Shown in pieces: positions 50,189 through 59,565 of a stretch of 64,000 nucleotides of DNA. Made by a program: the position numbers and the translations under genes. The notes under the pieces were generated by a model, which did no database searches, was not told the DNA's origin, and saw only the letters and a list, made by a program, of their open reading frames with translations. The DNA is taken from positions 124,001 to 188,000 of the forward strand of contig NZ_JAFDVE010000008.1 of NCBI RefSeq assembly GCF_016888005.1, read 5' to 3'. Position 1 is the first letter of the stretch, and the number at the start of each line of letters is the position of its first letter. The DNA comes from Phycicoccus sp. CSK15P-2 (GTDB lineage: Bacteria > Actinomycetota > Actinomycetes > Actinomycetales > Dermatophilaceae).

Positions 50189-51160
50189 ATGACCGTCACG
50201 ACCGACCAGGCCGCCTGGTTCGCCCAGACGTTCGGCGCGATGGTCGCCAACATCGACAAGGCGGTGCTCGGCAAGGAGCACGTCGTCCGGCTCGCCCTGA
50301 CCTGCATGCTCTCCGAGGGCCACCTCCTCCTCGAGGACTTCCCCGGCACCGGCAAGACCCAGCTCGCGCGGGCCATGGCCGGCACGGTCAAGGGCAGCAA
50401 CTCGCGCATCCAGTTCACCCCCGACCTGCTCCCCAGCGACGTCACCGGTGTGACGATCTACGACCCCAACAGCAAGGAGTTCGAGTTCCACGAGGGCCCG
50501 ATCTTCGCGACCATCGTCCTCGCCGACGAGATCAACCGCGCCTCGCCGAAGACCCAGTCGGCGCTGCTCGAGGTGATGGAGGAGGGGCACGTCACCGTCG
50601 ACAAGGTGCGCCACCCCGTGGGCGAGCCGTTCATGGTCATCGCCACCCAGAACCCGATCGAGCAGGCCGGCACCTACCGGCTGCCCGAGGCCCAGCTCGA
50701 CCGCTTCCTCATGAAGACGACGCTCGGCTACCCCGACCACGAGGCCACCGTCCGGGTGCTGCGCGACGCCAAGGTCCGCGACCGCACCCGGGCGCTCGAG
50801 CCGGTCGTCACCGCCCAGGTCGTCGGCGACATGGCCGACCTCGCCGACGAGGTGCACGTCGACGACGCCATCCTCGACTACGTCTCCCGGATCGCCGAGG
50901 AGACCCGGCGGCACGTGAGCATCCGGCTCGGCCTGTCCGTGCGCGGCTGCCTCGCGTACGTCCGCTGCGCGAAGACCTGGGCGATCAGCCAGGGCCGCGA
51001 CCACGTCGTCCCGGACGACGTCAAGCTCCTCGCCCAGCCGGTGCTCAACCACCGTCTGCTCGTCACGGCCGAGGCCCAGTTCGCGGGCATCACCACCCCG
51101 CAGGTCATCGACCAGATCCTCGCCGAGGTCTCGCCGCCCACGGAGCGCGTGCCTGCATGA
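50189..51160 (+). CDS. MoxR-family AAA+ ATPase
   Basis: 323 residues from ATG 50189, with GAGAGGA upstream; a farther GTG at 50165 would include an unrelated MHERNSPP start. AAA_3 features are intact: Walker A LEDFPGTGKTQLARAMAG, TPDLLPSDVTGV, Walker B IVLADEINRASPKTQSALLEVMEE, and TQNPIEQAGTYRLPEAQLDRF. MoxR proteins are chaperone-like ATPases that work with von Willebrand-type or DUF58 partners. The DUF58 gene overlaps its stop by 4 bp, so the pair is translated together. Confidence 0.93.
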   Translation: MTVTTDQAAWFAQTFGAMVANIDKAVLGKEHVVRLALTCMLSEGHLLLEDFPGTGKTQLARAMAGTVKGSNSRIQFTPDLLPSDVTGVTIYDPNSKEFEFHEGPIFATIVLADEINRASPKTQSALLEVMEEGHVTVDKVRHPVGEPFMVIATQNPIEQAGTYRLPEAQLDRFLMKTTLGYPDHEATVRVLRDAKVRDRTRALEPVVTAQVVGDMADLADEVHVDDAILDYVSRIAEETRRHVSIRLGLSVRGCLAYVRCAKTWAISQGRDHVVPDDVKLLAQPVLNHRLLVTAEAQFAGITTPQVIDQILAEVSPPTERVPA

Positions 51161-52752
51161 GCGACCCGTCCCGCCTCCCCGACGACGCCGACTCCACCGT
51201 CCGGCGCTCGGACCTCACGCCGCCGCCCGCCGCCCGCGGTGCGGACGCCCCGGCGCGCCCGGACGACGGCGTGGCCTCGGAGGAGCAGCGTGGCCGGGCC
51301 TCGGTGGGGCGTGGACCGGCACGCACTCGCGATGCGGCGGCCGGGAAGCGGCGCCTGCGGGTGAGGCTGCCCCGGATCGGGCGTCCGGGACGTGGCGGGA
51401 CATCCCGGACGATGCCGGTCGGCGGGTCGGGCACCGGTTCCCGTGGTGGTGCCGCGGCCGGCAACACCCGGACGATCACACTGCCCCGGGTGCAGGTGCC
51501 GAGCGCGATCACCGACACCGGTGCGCGCATCCTCGTCCTCACCGGTGATCGCATCAGGCCCCTCGCGCAGCAGACCCGGCCGGTGTGGCATCCCGTCCTC
51601 GAGGTCCTGCGCTGGGTCTCGCCGCTCGGCTGGACCGTCCTCGGCGTGGGCCTCGTCTCGTGGTGGCTCGCGGCCCGGTTCACCTGGGCCGAGCTCGCCA
51701 TGGTCGCGGCGGGATGCCTCGTCCTCGTCCTCGCCTGCGTGGTCCTCGCCGTGGGGCGGGCACGGCTGACCATCCGCGCCGACGTCGAGCCGAGCCGGGT
51801 CACGGTGGGCGACCCCGCGACCGGCCGCGTGGTCGCGACGAACGTCTCCAGGCGCGTCCTCCTCCCACTCCTCCTCGAGCTGCCGATCGGCCGGACCGCC
51901 GCGCGGTTCACCCTCCCGACCCTGGCGGCCGGCCGGGCACACGAGGAGCTCTTCGTCGTCCCCACCCACCAGCGGGGTGTCGTGCCGGTCGGGCCGGCCA
52001 CCACCGTCCACGGCGACCCGTTCGGGCTCGTCCGGCGCACCGTGGCCTGGACCGAGCGCACCGAGCTCGTCGTCCACCCGCGGACCGTCTCGCTCGAGAG
52101 CCTCGGCGCCGGGCTGCTGCGTGACCTCGAGGGTGAGGTCACGCCGGACCTCTCGATGTCCGACCTCGCCTTCCACGCGCTGCGCGAGTACCAGGCCGGC
52201 GACGACCGGCGGTACGTGCACTGGCGCTCGTCCGCCAAGCACGGGCGGCTCCTCGTCCGCCAGTTCCTCGACACCCGGCGCTCGCACCTCGCCGTCGTCG
52301 TCGACACGAGCACCGAGGTCTACACGCGCGCCGAGGAGGACGTCGAGCTCGGTATCTCCTGCGCGGCGTCGCTCGCGGTGCGCTCCATCCTCGACGAGCA
52401 GGACACCACGGTCGTCTGTAACGGCGAGACCGCCTCGCGCACCACCGCCCCGCTCACCCTCGACGCCCTCGCCCGGGCGGTGGTGGCGCCGCTCGACCTC
52501 TACGCCTCGGTGGGCGAGGCCGCCGCGCTGGCGCCCGACGCCAGCGTCGCCGTCCTCGTCACCGGGGTCGAACGGCCCTTCATCCAGGTGCAGCGCGTCC
52601 TCGACCAGTTCGAGCCGGAGGTCGTGCGGGTCGCGCTCGTCGTCGACCCCGAGGTCCAGGTCGGGGTGCGGCGCCTCGGCTCGATCGTCATCCTCCACGT
52701 CCGCGAGCTCGCCGACCTGCGGCGGGTGCTCTTCGCCGGAGCCCTGACATGA
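51157..52752 (+). CDS. DUF58-domain membrane protein
   Basis: 531 residues from ATG 51157, overlapping the MoxR stop. The first 130 or so residues are Arg/Pro/Gly-rich and disordered. Two transmembrane helices (about 148-190, GWTVLGVGLVSWWLAA and LAMVAAGCLVLVLACVVLAV) are followed by a soluble part with the DUF58 signature LREYQAGDDRRYVHWRSSAKHGRLLVRQF, and then a vWA-like fold (AVVVDTSTEVYTRAEEDVELGIS). DUF58 proteins are MoxR partners. The next gene overlaps by 4 bp. Confidence 0.9.
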   Translation: MSDPSRLPDDADSTVRRSDLTPPPAARGADAPARPDDGVASEEQRGRASVGRGPARTRDAAAGKRRLRVRLPRIGRPGRGGTSRTMPVGGSGTGSRGGAAAGNTRTITLPRVQVPSAITDTGARILVLTGDRIRPLAQQTRPVWHPVLEVLRWVSPLGWTVLGVGLVSWWLAARFTWAELAMVAAGCLVLVLACVVLAVGRARLTIRADVEPSRVTVGDPATGRVVATNVSRRVLLPLLLELPIGRTAARFTLPTLAAGRAHEELFVVPTHQRGVVPVGPATTVHGDPFGLVRRTVAWTERTELVVHPRTVSLESLGAGLLRDLEGEVTPDLSMSDLAFHALREYQAGDDRRYVHWRSSAKHGRLLVRQFLDTRRSHLAVVVDTSTEVYTRAEEDVELGISCAASLAVRSILDEQDTTVVCNGETASRTTAPLTLDALARAVVAPLDLYASVGEAAALAPDASVAVLVTGVERPFIQVQRVLDQFEPEVVRVALVVDPEVQVGVRRLGSIVILHVRELADLRRVLFAGALT

Positions 52753-55289
52753 GCGCCGTCGACCCCACGCCGGCCGGCGGGTCCACGGGGGCCTCGCCGA
52801 GTCTCGCCACCGCGCTGCGCGGCGGCGGGAAGCGTGCCCGGCGCGTGCGCGACCCGGAGGCGCCCGGCGTCCTCGCGCAGGCGCTGCCCGGCCGCGACGC
52901 GCTCGTGGACCTCGCGTTCGGCGCCGTGCTCGTGAGCATCGCCCTCGTCGGGATGCGCACCGGCTTCCTCGGCGTCGAGTGGGTGGTCGCGGCCTGGTCC
53001 GGCCTCGTCCTGGGCCTGGTCGTCGGGCACCTCGCCGGCGCCTTCCGGTGGATGGCGGTCACCTCGCTGCTCGTGCTCGCCGCGGTGTACTTCCTCCTCG
53101 GCGGCCCGCTCGCGGTGCGCGACCACCTCGTCGCCGGGGTCCTCCCCACCCCGCAGACCGTCACCGACCTCGCCGAGTGGTCGGTCCTCGGCTGGAAGCG
53201 CTGGCTCACGCTGCTGCCTCCGGTCGACGCCCGCGGTCCGGTGCTCGCGCTGCCCTGGCTGGCCGGCCTCCTCGGCGGCGCGCTGACCCTCGGGGTCGCC
53301 CGGCGCTGGGCCTCCGTGCCGCTCACCGCGGTCGCGCCGCTCGTGCTGCTCGGCGGGTCCATCGCGTTCGGCACGCTGCAGCCGGCCGGGGTGCTCGTCC
53401 AGGGCGTCGGCTTCGCCACCGTCCTCGTCGCGTGGCTCGCGGTGCGGGCGCACCGGTCCCGCCCGCCCGTCCAGAACGGCGCCGGCCGCAGCGCCCGGGT
53501 CGCCACCGGCGCCGGGCTCGCCGTGGTGGCCGTGGCCGCGGCGGCGCTCGCCGGCCCGGCGCTGCCCGGGTTCGCGTCGCCCGACCGCCGTGAGGTCGTG
53601 CGCACCGCGCTCGTCCCACCGCTCGACGTCTCGCAGTTCCCGAGTCCGTTGCCCGGGTTCCGGCAGTACACCGAACCCAACGAGGCGGAGCTCTACGAGG
53701 AGGAGGTGCTGCGCGTCTCCGGGCTGCCCGCGGGCGCCACCATGCGGTTCGCCACCCTCGACCGCTACGACGGGCTCGTCTGGGGCGCCGCCGACCGCAC
53801 CGCCGACGGCGTCCCGTTCCAGCAGGTCGGCTCGCGCATCGCCCCGACGTCCGACGGCACGCCCGTCGACGTCGAGGTCACCGTCCCGGACGGCGGGTAC
53901 CGCGGCACCTGGCTGCCGACCGTCGGTGCGCCCACGCGCGTCGAGTTCTCCGGGCCGCGCGCGGACGACCTCGCCGACGCCCTGTGGCTCAACGTCGACA
54001 CCGAGACCGCCCTCGTCCCGGCCGGGCTCGGTGGCGGCGAGACCTACCGGATGAGCGCCCTCCTGCCCGACCCGCCCGCGACCGAGCTCCCCGAGGAGCT
54101 CGACGTCGCCGGTGGCGGCTCCGTCGGCGTGGACGCCGACTGGCTGGACGCCCGCATCGACGCCTGGACCGGCCGGGCCGAGGGCGGGGCGTGGTCGAAG
54201 CTGCGGGCCTACGCGGCGGCGATGTCCTCCGAGGGCACGTACACCGACGGCGGCACCCCGAACAGCTTCGAGAAGGTCTACCTGCCGGGCCACGCGGTGT
54301 CCCGGCTCACCCGGTTCGTCGGGTCCTCGAAGCTCGCCGGCAACGACGAGCAGTACGCGGCGACGCTCGCCCTCGTCGGCCGCCGGCTCGGCATCCCGAC
54401 CCGGGTCGTCATGGGGGCCGTGCCACCCGCCGACGGCGTCGTCCGGGGCAAGGACGTCCACGCGTGGGTCGAGGTGCAGCTCGACGACGGCTCGTGGTTC
54501 CCGCTCGGGTGGGACACGTTCGTCCCGAGCCGCGACAAGACCCCGAGCGAGCAGCAGCTGAAGACCGAGGAGCAGCAGGTGGGCGCCCAGGTCCCGCCGC
54601 CGGCCGGGGTCAGCCCGCCGTCGGTGCTCCAGGGTCCCGACCAGGCCCAGAACGCCACCGACGTCACGAAGCGCAAGAGGAACCCGTTCGACGTCACGGC
54701 GTGGCCGCTGTGGCTCAAGATCCTCACCGGAGCGCTCCTGCTCGCGCTGCTCGGAGTCGGGTACGTCCTCGTCGTCCGTCTGCTCAAGACCCGGCGTCGG
54801 CGCCGGCACGCGACCCTCGGGCCGGTGCCCGGGCGCGCGGCCTGGGTGTGGCGCGACCTCGTCGCCGAGGCCCGCTCCCTCGGCGTGGCGGTCCCGCGCG
54901 GGGTCACCCGGCTCGAGCAGGCGTGGGCCGTCGACGCCGCGGTCGCGCTCGCCGGGCAACGGACCGCCGAGGCGACCGGTGCCGGCGCCGAGTACCTCGG
55001 GCTGCCCGAGGACGCGGTGTCCGCCGCGCACGTCGCCGCCGCGGTGGACGCGGTCGTCTTCGGTCCGGGCGACGGCGACCCCGAGGCGACGAGCGCCGCC
55101 TTCGCCGAGGCCGAGCGGGCCCGGGACGGTATCCGTGGTGGCCTCGGGCGATGGTCACGGCTCCGCTCGGACGCCGACCCCCGTCCGCTGTTCGCCCATC
55201 GCGAGCGCACCGGCCCGCCCACCCCGTGGTGGCGCCGGGTGCGGCTGCCGAGCCTGCCCCGCCGCGGCAGCACCCCCACCCCCGCCTGA
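52749..55289 (+). CDS. TgpA-like membrane protein with transglutaminase fold, catalytic Cys replaced
   Basis: 846 residues from ATG 52749. About six transmembrane helices (residues of about 55-275) precede an extracytoplasmic region and a transglutaminase-core segment, with one more helix near 660 (LWLKILTGALLLALLGVGYVLVV) and a cytoplasmic DUF4129-like tail. In active transglutaminase-fold enzymes the helix begins G-x-C-x-x-(F/Y)-A; here it reads AGNDEQYAATLALVGRRLGI, with Asp in the Cys position. The downstream KDVHAWVEVQLDDGSW keeps the His, and PLGWDTF follows. Loss of the nucleophile suggests a binding or scaffolding role. It is the last gene of the operon. Confidence 0.85.
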   Translation: MSAVDPTPAGGSTGASPSLATALRGGGKRARRVRDPEAPGVLAQALPGRDALVDLAFGAVLVSIALVGMRTGFLGVEWVVAAWSGLVLGLVVGHLAGAFRWMAVTSLLVLAAVYFLLGGPLAVRDHLVAGVLPTPQTVTDLAEWSVLGWKRWLTLLPPVDARGPVLALPWLAGLLGGALTLGVARRWASVPLTAVAPLVLLGGSIAFGTLQPAGVLVQGVGFATVLVAWLAVRAHRSRPPVQNGAGRSARVATGAGLAVVAVAAAALAGPALPGFASPDRREVVRTALVPPLDVSQFPSPLPGFRQYTEPNEAELYEEEVLRVSGLPAGATMRFATLDRYDGLVWGAADRTADGVPFQQVGSRIAPTSDGTPVDVEVTVPDGGYRGTWLPTVGAPTRVEFSGPRADDLADALWLNVDTETALVPAGLGGGETYRMSALLPDPPATELPEELDVAGGGSVGVDADWLDARIDAWTGRAEGGAWSKLRAYAAAMSSEGTYTDGGTPNSFEKVYLPGHAVSRLTRFVGSSKLAGNDEQYAATLALVGRRLGIPTRVVMGAVPPADGVVRGKDVHAWVEVQLDDGSWFPLGWDTFVPSRDKTPSEQQLKTEEQQVGAQVPPPAGVSPPSVLQGPDQAQNATDVTKRKRNPFDVTAWPLWLKILTGALLLALLGVGYVLVVRLLKTRRRRRHATLGPVPGRAAWVWRDLVAEARSLGVAVPRGVTRLEQAWAVDAAVALAGQRTAEATGAGAEYLGLPEDAVSAAHVAAAVDAVVFGPGDGDPEATSAAFAEAERARDGIRGGLGRWSRLRSDADPRPLFAHRERTGPPTPWWRRVRLPSLPRRGSTPTPA

Positions 55290-55320
55290 CTCGGACCGGC
55301 GGTTTCGGTGCGGGATGCGA

Positions 55321-55385
55321 GCAGGCACGGACGCTGTGCGGAGACGGCCGACCTCGACCACCTCCCCGCTCGCGTCCGTGCCTGC
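55321..55385. repeat. 14-bp inverted repeat between convergent genes
   Basis: GCAGGCACGGACGC (55321-55334) and GCGTCCGTGCCTGC (55372-55385) pair perfectly across a 37-nt loop, 31 bp after the TgpA-like stop. It probably helps end both transcripts. Confidence 0.5.
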
Positions 55386-55438
55386 CTCCTGCGACGAAGT
55401 GTCAGGTCACCGCCCCGTCGGCGACCCCGGACCGTGCG

Positions 55439-55912
55439 TCAGGGACATGAGTAGTCCACGCAGACCGGGGGGATCAGGCGGCCCCGGACGCTGATGCTGG
55501 AGAACTGCTTGGACTGGTCGCCGAGGATGCGTCCCGACCAGCGCAGCGTGCCGCCGTAGTCGTTGACGAACCCTGTCAGGTCGGCGCGGGTGTTCGGCCC
55601 TCGGGCGGTCAAGGTGTAGTCGTTGCCCTGGCGTTGGCCGCTGATGGTGGCACCGGGGCTGAGGACGAGCTCCCCTTCGACGTTGTCGATGCCGGGCGTG
55701 CCCGAGGGGGTCACGCGCAGCACCATCGTCGTGGTGGTCTGCCGAGACCGGCCCCGGATCGTGACGGGGTAGCTCGTGGTGGTCGTGTTCGCCTGGGATG
55801 CGGTCTGGCTGGGTGCCGCGGGTGCTGCGTGAGCGGTACCCGCGGTCGCCATACCGGCGGGCGCGAGCGCCACGAGGAGTGCTGTCCTGAGTACGAACTG
55901 TCGAATCCGCAT
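55439..55912 (-). CDS. small secreted protein, function unknown
   Basis: 157 residues from ATG 55912. A Sec signal peptide is clear (MRIRQFVLRTALLVALAPAGMATAGTAHA/AP). The mature part is Thr-rich, then strand-rich (TTTMVLRVTPSGTPGIDNVEGELVLSPG), and ends in a Cys-containing VCVDYSCP with two Cys five residues apart, possibly a disulphide. No family is recognised. It faces the TgpA-like gene across an inverted repeat and is followed by the MFS gene on the same strand after about 130 bp. Confidence 0.65.
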   Translation of the reverse strand: MRIRQFVLRTALLVALAPAGMATAGTAHAAPAAPSQTASQANTTTTSYPVTIRGRSRQTTTTMVLRVTPSGTPGIDNVEGELVLSPGATISGQRQGNDYTLTARGPNTRADLTGFVNDYGGTLRWSGRILGDQSKQFSSISVRGRLIPPVCVDYSCP

Positions 55913-56041
55913 TGTGGGTCCTTCCGGGTCACGTGCGTGGCAGGGTTGCCAGCTCGTCCCTCGTCACGCTAGGTCGGTCACAGGCCGTGACGAACGGTCG
56001 GACTTCTTACGGTCTCGTGACGTGGGCCGGCGGCGCCCCGC

Positions 56042-57562
56042 TCAGACGGCGACCGCCGGCGCCTCCTGGGTCCCGCCGGCCGGTGTCGCTCGGGTCTCGG
56101 GCTCGGCGGCCGGGCGGGTGTGCCGGCGGAAGGCCACGGCGGCCAGGACCGCCCCGGCGGCGAAGAACCCCGCACCCCACCAGTAGGCGGTGGCGTAGCC
56201 GTGGACCGCGGCCTCGGCGGCGGTCCCGGCCGTGACCGGGGCGTGCGTCGTCAGGTAGTCGGTGACCGCGGTGGCGGCGAGAGTGTTGAGCAGGGCCGTC
56301 CCGATGGAGCCGCCCACCTGCTGGCTCGTGTTGACCAGGGCACCGGCGACCCCGGCGTACTCGCGGTCCACACCGAGGGTCGCGGTCTGCATCGACGCAG
56401 GCATGATCGTGCCCATCCCGGCTCCCATGACCATGAGCGGCACGAGGATGTCGGGTGCGTAGGAGCTGTCCACCCCCAGGCGGGTCAGCAGCAGCATCCC
56501 GCTCATCGCCAGGGTCATGCCGACCGGGACCATGACCTTCGGGCCGAACCGTGGCACGAGGACGTTGGTCCCCAGCTGCGCGGCGACCACGAGCATCCCG
56601 ATCATCGGCAGGAAGGCCAGTCCGGTCCCGATCGGCGAGTAGCCGAGCGTGGTCTGGACGTAGTAGGTGACGAAGAGGAACACGCCGAACATGCCGATGG
56701 CGGCGATCATCACCGACGCGTAGGCGGTGGCGCGGTTGCGGTCCGCGAGGATGACCGTCGGCAGCAGCGGGTGGCCCACCCGGCGCTGCGAGGCCGCGAA
56801 GGCGCCGAGCAGCAGGGCGGCCGCGGCGAGGAAGCCCCAGGAGGTGGGCGAGCCCCAGCCGTCGCGCTCGGCGTTCGAGAAGCCGAAGACGAGGCCGAAG
56901 AGGCCGGCCGACACGAGCACGGTGCCCGGGACGTCCAGGCGCGGCCGGCGCCCGGTGCGCTCGAGGGCCGGGACCAGGGCGAGGGCACCGACGAAGGCCA
57001 CCACGGCGATGACGTCGTTGATGTAGAGGTTCCAGCGCCAGTCGAGGTTCTCGGTGAGGACCCCGCCGAGCAGGAGGCCGATGGCGCCGCCGGCCCCGGC
57101 GAGGGCGCCGAACACCCCGAAGGCGCGGGCCCGCTCGCGGGGGATCGTGAAGGTCGTCGTGAGGACGGCGAGGGCGGTGGGCGCCAGGAGGGCGCCGAAG
57201 ACGCCCTGGAGCGCCCGGGCGGCGATGAGCACGCCGAAGGTCGGGGCGGCCCCGCCGAGGGTGCTGGCCAGCGCGAAGCCGACGAGCCCGACGAGGAAGG
57301 TGCGCTTGCGGCCGAGGAGGTCCGAGAGCCGGCCCCCGAGGAGCAGGAGGCTGCCGAAGGTCAGCGAGTAGGCCGTGACGACCCACTGCCGGTCGGCGTC
57401 GGAGAAGCCGAGGTCGGCCTGGGCGGACGGGAGGGCGATGTTCACGACGGTGGCGTCGAGCACGACCATGAGCTGGGCGAGCGCGACGACGGCGAGGGTC
57501 CACCAGCGGCGGGACGAGGGGGGTGCGTCGGCCACGGCGGACGCGGGGGAGGAGGGAGCCAT
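56042..57562 (-). CDS. MFS drug exporter, DHA2 (EmrB/QacA) family
   Basis: 506 residues from ATG 57562 (an in-frame ATG at 57574 adds four residues). Fourteen hydrophobic segments are predicted. Motifs include LDATVVNIALPSAQADLGFSDADRQWVVTAYSL, GGRLSDLLGRKRTFLVG (motif A) and ARALQGVFGALLAPTALAVL (motif C region). It should expel hydrophobic or cationic compounds using the proton gradient. The TetR gene is divergent, with CAGTTCCG repeats between the two, so it is probably repressed by that protein. Confidence 0.9.
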   Translation of the reverse strand: MAPSSPASAVADAPPSSRRWWTLAVVALAQLMVVLDATVVNIALPSAQADLGFSDADRQWVVTAYSLTFGSLLLLGGRLSDLLGRKRTFLVGLVGFALASTLGGAAPTFGVLIAARALQGVFGALLAPTALAVLTTTFTIPRERARAFGVFGALAGAGGAIGLLLGGVLTENLDWRWNLYINDVIAVVAFVGALALVPALERTGRRPRLDVPGTVLVSAGLFGLVFGFSNAERDGWGSPTSWGFLAAAALLLGAFAASQRRVGHPLLPTVILADRNRATAYASVMIAAIGMFGVFLFVTYYVQTTLGYSPIGTGLAFLPMIGMLVVAAQLGTNVLVPRFGPKVMVPVGMTLAMSGMLLLTRLGVDSSYAPDILVPLMVMGAGMGTIMPASMQTATLGVDREYAGVAGALVNTSQQVGGSIGTALLNTLAATAVTDYLTTHAPVTAGTAAEAAVHGYATAYWWGAGFFAAGAVLAAVAFRRHTRPAAEPETRATPAGGTQEAPAVAV

Positions 57563-57587
57563 GACGCCGACCATATACGAAACCCAG

Positions 57588-57633
57588 CAGTTCCGAAAAT
57601 GAACAGTTCCGGAATCAGGCCGTCTCGGAACTG
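57588..57633. promoter_or_regulatory. candidate TetR operator array
   Basis: CAGTTCCG occurs at 57588-57595 and 57604-57611, and its reverse complement CGGAACTG at 57626-57633. The array covers the promoters of both divergent genes (TACCGT at 57637-57642 faces tetR). Confidence 0.6.
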
Positions 57634-57683
57634 AGGTACCGTAGGAGACCGGCAGAACCGGCGGACCAGGAGGCATCGGCGCG

Positions 57684-58337
57684 ATGACGCAGCCCGAGCA
57701 GGTCGTGGAGCCCACGGGCACCGGCGACGAGCAGCAGGGCCGCCCCGGGCGCAAGCGCGACCACAGCCGGGACCCCGAGATCCTCGAGGCGGCGCTCGAC
57801 ATCCTCGCCGAGTGCGGGTACGACGGGATGACCGTCGACATGGTCGCCGCCCGCGCCAAGGCGGGGAAGGCCACGCTCTACCGGCGGTGGCCCTCGAAGG
57901 CGCACCTCGTCATCGACGCCGTGGCCTGCATGAAGCGGGCCCAGCACCAGGCGCCCCCGCCGGACACCGGCACCCTCCGCGGCGACCTCGTCGCGATGAT
58001 CCGGCCACCCGGTATCGCCGACGGCCAGCGCAAGATGCAGGTCATGGGTGGCCTCGTCTCGCTGCTGGCCCGCGAGCCCGAGCTGGTCGAGGCCGTCGAC
58101 GAGGCCATCACCGAGCCACGGGTCCGGCAGAACCGCATCGTCCTGGAGCGTGCGCGGGACCGCGGGGAGATCCGCGCCGACGCCGACCTCGAGCTCGTCG
58201 CGCACATCGGCCCGGCCATGGCGTCCTACCGGACGCTCGTGCAGCGCCGGCAGGTCGACCGCGAGTTCCTCGTCCGGATCATCGACGAGGTCGTCCTCCC
58301 CGCGCTCGGTGTCCCCCCGGGTGACCCCACCGGGTGA
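57684..58337 (+). CDS. TetR/AcrR-family repressor
   Basis: 217 residues from ATG 57684, with AGGAGG upstream. The TetR_N helix-turn-helix reads ILEAALDILAECGYDGMTVDMVAARAKAGKATLYRRW. The C-terminal ligand-binding half is of the TetR_C_11/16 kind (LLAREPELVEAVDEAI, NRIVLERARDRGEI). It is divergent from the MFS exporter and probably controls both genes through the CAGTTCCG array, releasing DNA on drug binding. Confidence 0.9.
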   Translation: MTQPEQVVEPTGTGDEQQGRPGRKRDHSRDPEILEAALDILAECGYDGMTVDMVAARAKAGKATLYRRWPSKAHLVIDAVACMKRAQHQAPPPDTGTLRGDLVAMIRPPGIADGQRKMQVMGGLVSLLAREPELVEAVDEAITEPRVRQNRIVLERARDRGEIRADADLELVAHIGPAMASYRTLVQRRQVDREFLVRIIDEVVLPALGVPPGDPTG

Positions 58338-58341
58338 ACGA

Positions 58342-58378
58342 GGACACGCCGTCCGCACCTGGTGCGGACGGCGTGTCC
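58342..58378. terminator. bidirectional terminator between tetR and ino1
   Basis: GGACACGCCGTCCGCA (58342-58357) and TGCGGACGGCGTGTCC (58363-58378) form a perfect 16-bp stem with a 5-nt loop, directly between convergent genes. Confidence 0.85.
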
Positions 58379-58401
58379 TGTTCGCGTGACGGGGAGGCGG
58401 G

Positions 58402-59493
58402 TCAGCGCTCCTCGTCGCCGCTGATGAAGGCCTCGAGGCGGGCGCGGCCGACGTCGTCCGGGCGCTGCTCCGGGGGGGACTTCATGAGGTAGGACGACGC
58501 CGACAGCAGCGCGCCGCCGACCCCGCGGTCCTTGGCGATCTTCGCTGCACGGATGGCGTCGATGATGATGCCCGCCGAGTTGGGGGAGTCCCACACCTCG
58601 AGCTTGTACTCGAGGTTGAGCGGCACGTCGCCGAAGGCGCGGCCCTCGAGGCGGACGTACGCCCACTTGCGGTCGTCGAGCCACGCGACGTAGTCGGACG
58701 GGCCGATGTGCACGTTGCGGTCCTCGGTCTTGCCGGCGAGCTCGCCGGTGAGGTTCGAGGTGACGGCCTGCGTCTTCGAGATCTTCTTCGACTCCAGGCG
58801 CTCGCGCTCGAGCATGTTCTTGAAGTCCATGTTGCCGCCGACGTTGAGCTGGTAGGTGCGGTCGAGCTGCACGCCGCGGTCCTCGAAGAGCTTCGCCATG
58901 ACGCGGTGCGTGATGGTGGCGCCGACCTGGGACTTGATGTCGTCGCCGATGATCGGCACGCCCGCGGCCTCGAACTTCGCGGCCCACTCCGGGTCGGAGG
59001 CGATGAAGACGGGCAGCGCGTTGACGAAGGCGACACCGGCGTCGATGGCGCACTGGGCGTAGAACTTGTCCGCCTCCTCCGAGCCCACCGGGAGGTAGGA
59101 GACGAGCACGTCGACCTCGGCGTCGCGCAGCGCCGCGACGACGTCGACCGGGTCGGCCGGGGACTCGTCGATCGTCATCGCGTAGTACTTGCCGATGCCG
59201 TCGAGGGTGTGGCCGCGCTGGACGGTGACGCCGGTGGTGGGCACGTCGGCGATCTTGACCGTGTTGTTCTCGGAGGCGTTGATGGCCTCGGCGAGGTCCT
59301 TGCCGACCTTCTTGTCGTCGACATCGAACGCCGCGACGAACTCGACGTCGCGCACGTGGTACTCGCCGAACACGACGTGCATCAGACCCGGCACGGTCGA
59401 GGACGCGTCGGCGTCCCGGTAGTAGTGGACGCCCTGGACGAGCGACGACGCGCAGTTGCCGACGCCGACGACGGCGACGCGGATGGAACCCAT
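58402..59493 (-). CDS. ino1: inositol-3-phosphate synthase
   Basis: 363 residues from ATG (complement 59491-59493), with GGAGGAAA about 7 nt upstream; an in-frame start at 59565 lacks one. The NAD-binding [16 protein letters not shown], the [15 protein letters not shown] segment, [13 protein letters not shown] and [22 protein letters not shown] identify the actinobacterial Ino1 branch. It converts glucose 6-phosphate to myo-inositol 3-phosphate, the first step to phosphatidylinositol, and to mycothiol in actinobacteria. The order with a PadR regulator upstream matches M. tuberculosis Rv0046c/Rv0047c. Confidence 0.96.
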   Translation of the reverse strand: MGSIRVAVVGVGNCASSLVQGVHYYRDADASSTVPGLMHVVFGEYHVRDVEFVAAFDVDDKKVGKDLAEAINASENNTVKIADVPTTGVTVQRGHTLDGIGKYYAMTIDESPADPVDVVAALRDAEVDVLVSYLPVGSEEADKFYAQCAIDAGVAFVNALPVFIASDPEWAAKFEAAGVPIIGDDIKSQVGATITHRVMAKLFEDRGVQLDRTYQLNVGGNMDFKNMLERERLESKKISKTQAVTSNLTGELAGKTEDRNVHIGPSDYVAWLDDRKWAYVRLEGRAFGDVPLNLEYKLEVWDSPNSAGIIIDAIRAAKIAKDRGVGGALLSASSYLMKSPPEQRPDDVGRARLEAFISGDEER

Positions 59494-59565
59494 GAGCTTT
59501 TCCTCCGAGAGGTCTTGGGGGTGGGCGGGACGGACGGTGGTGGTGCCGGCAAGGGCGCCGGTCAC

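Noticed and set aside
56120-57634. 504-codon plus-strand frame opposite the MFS gene
   Set aside because: It is an antisense shadow: Glu/Gly/Arg-rich, no membrane segments, while the minus strand has a complete 14-helix transporter.
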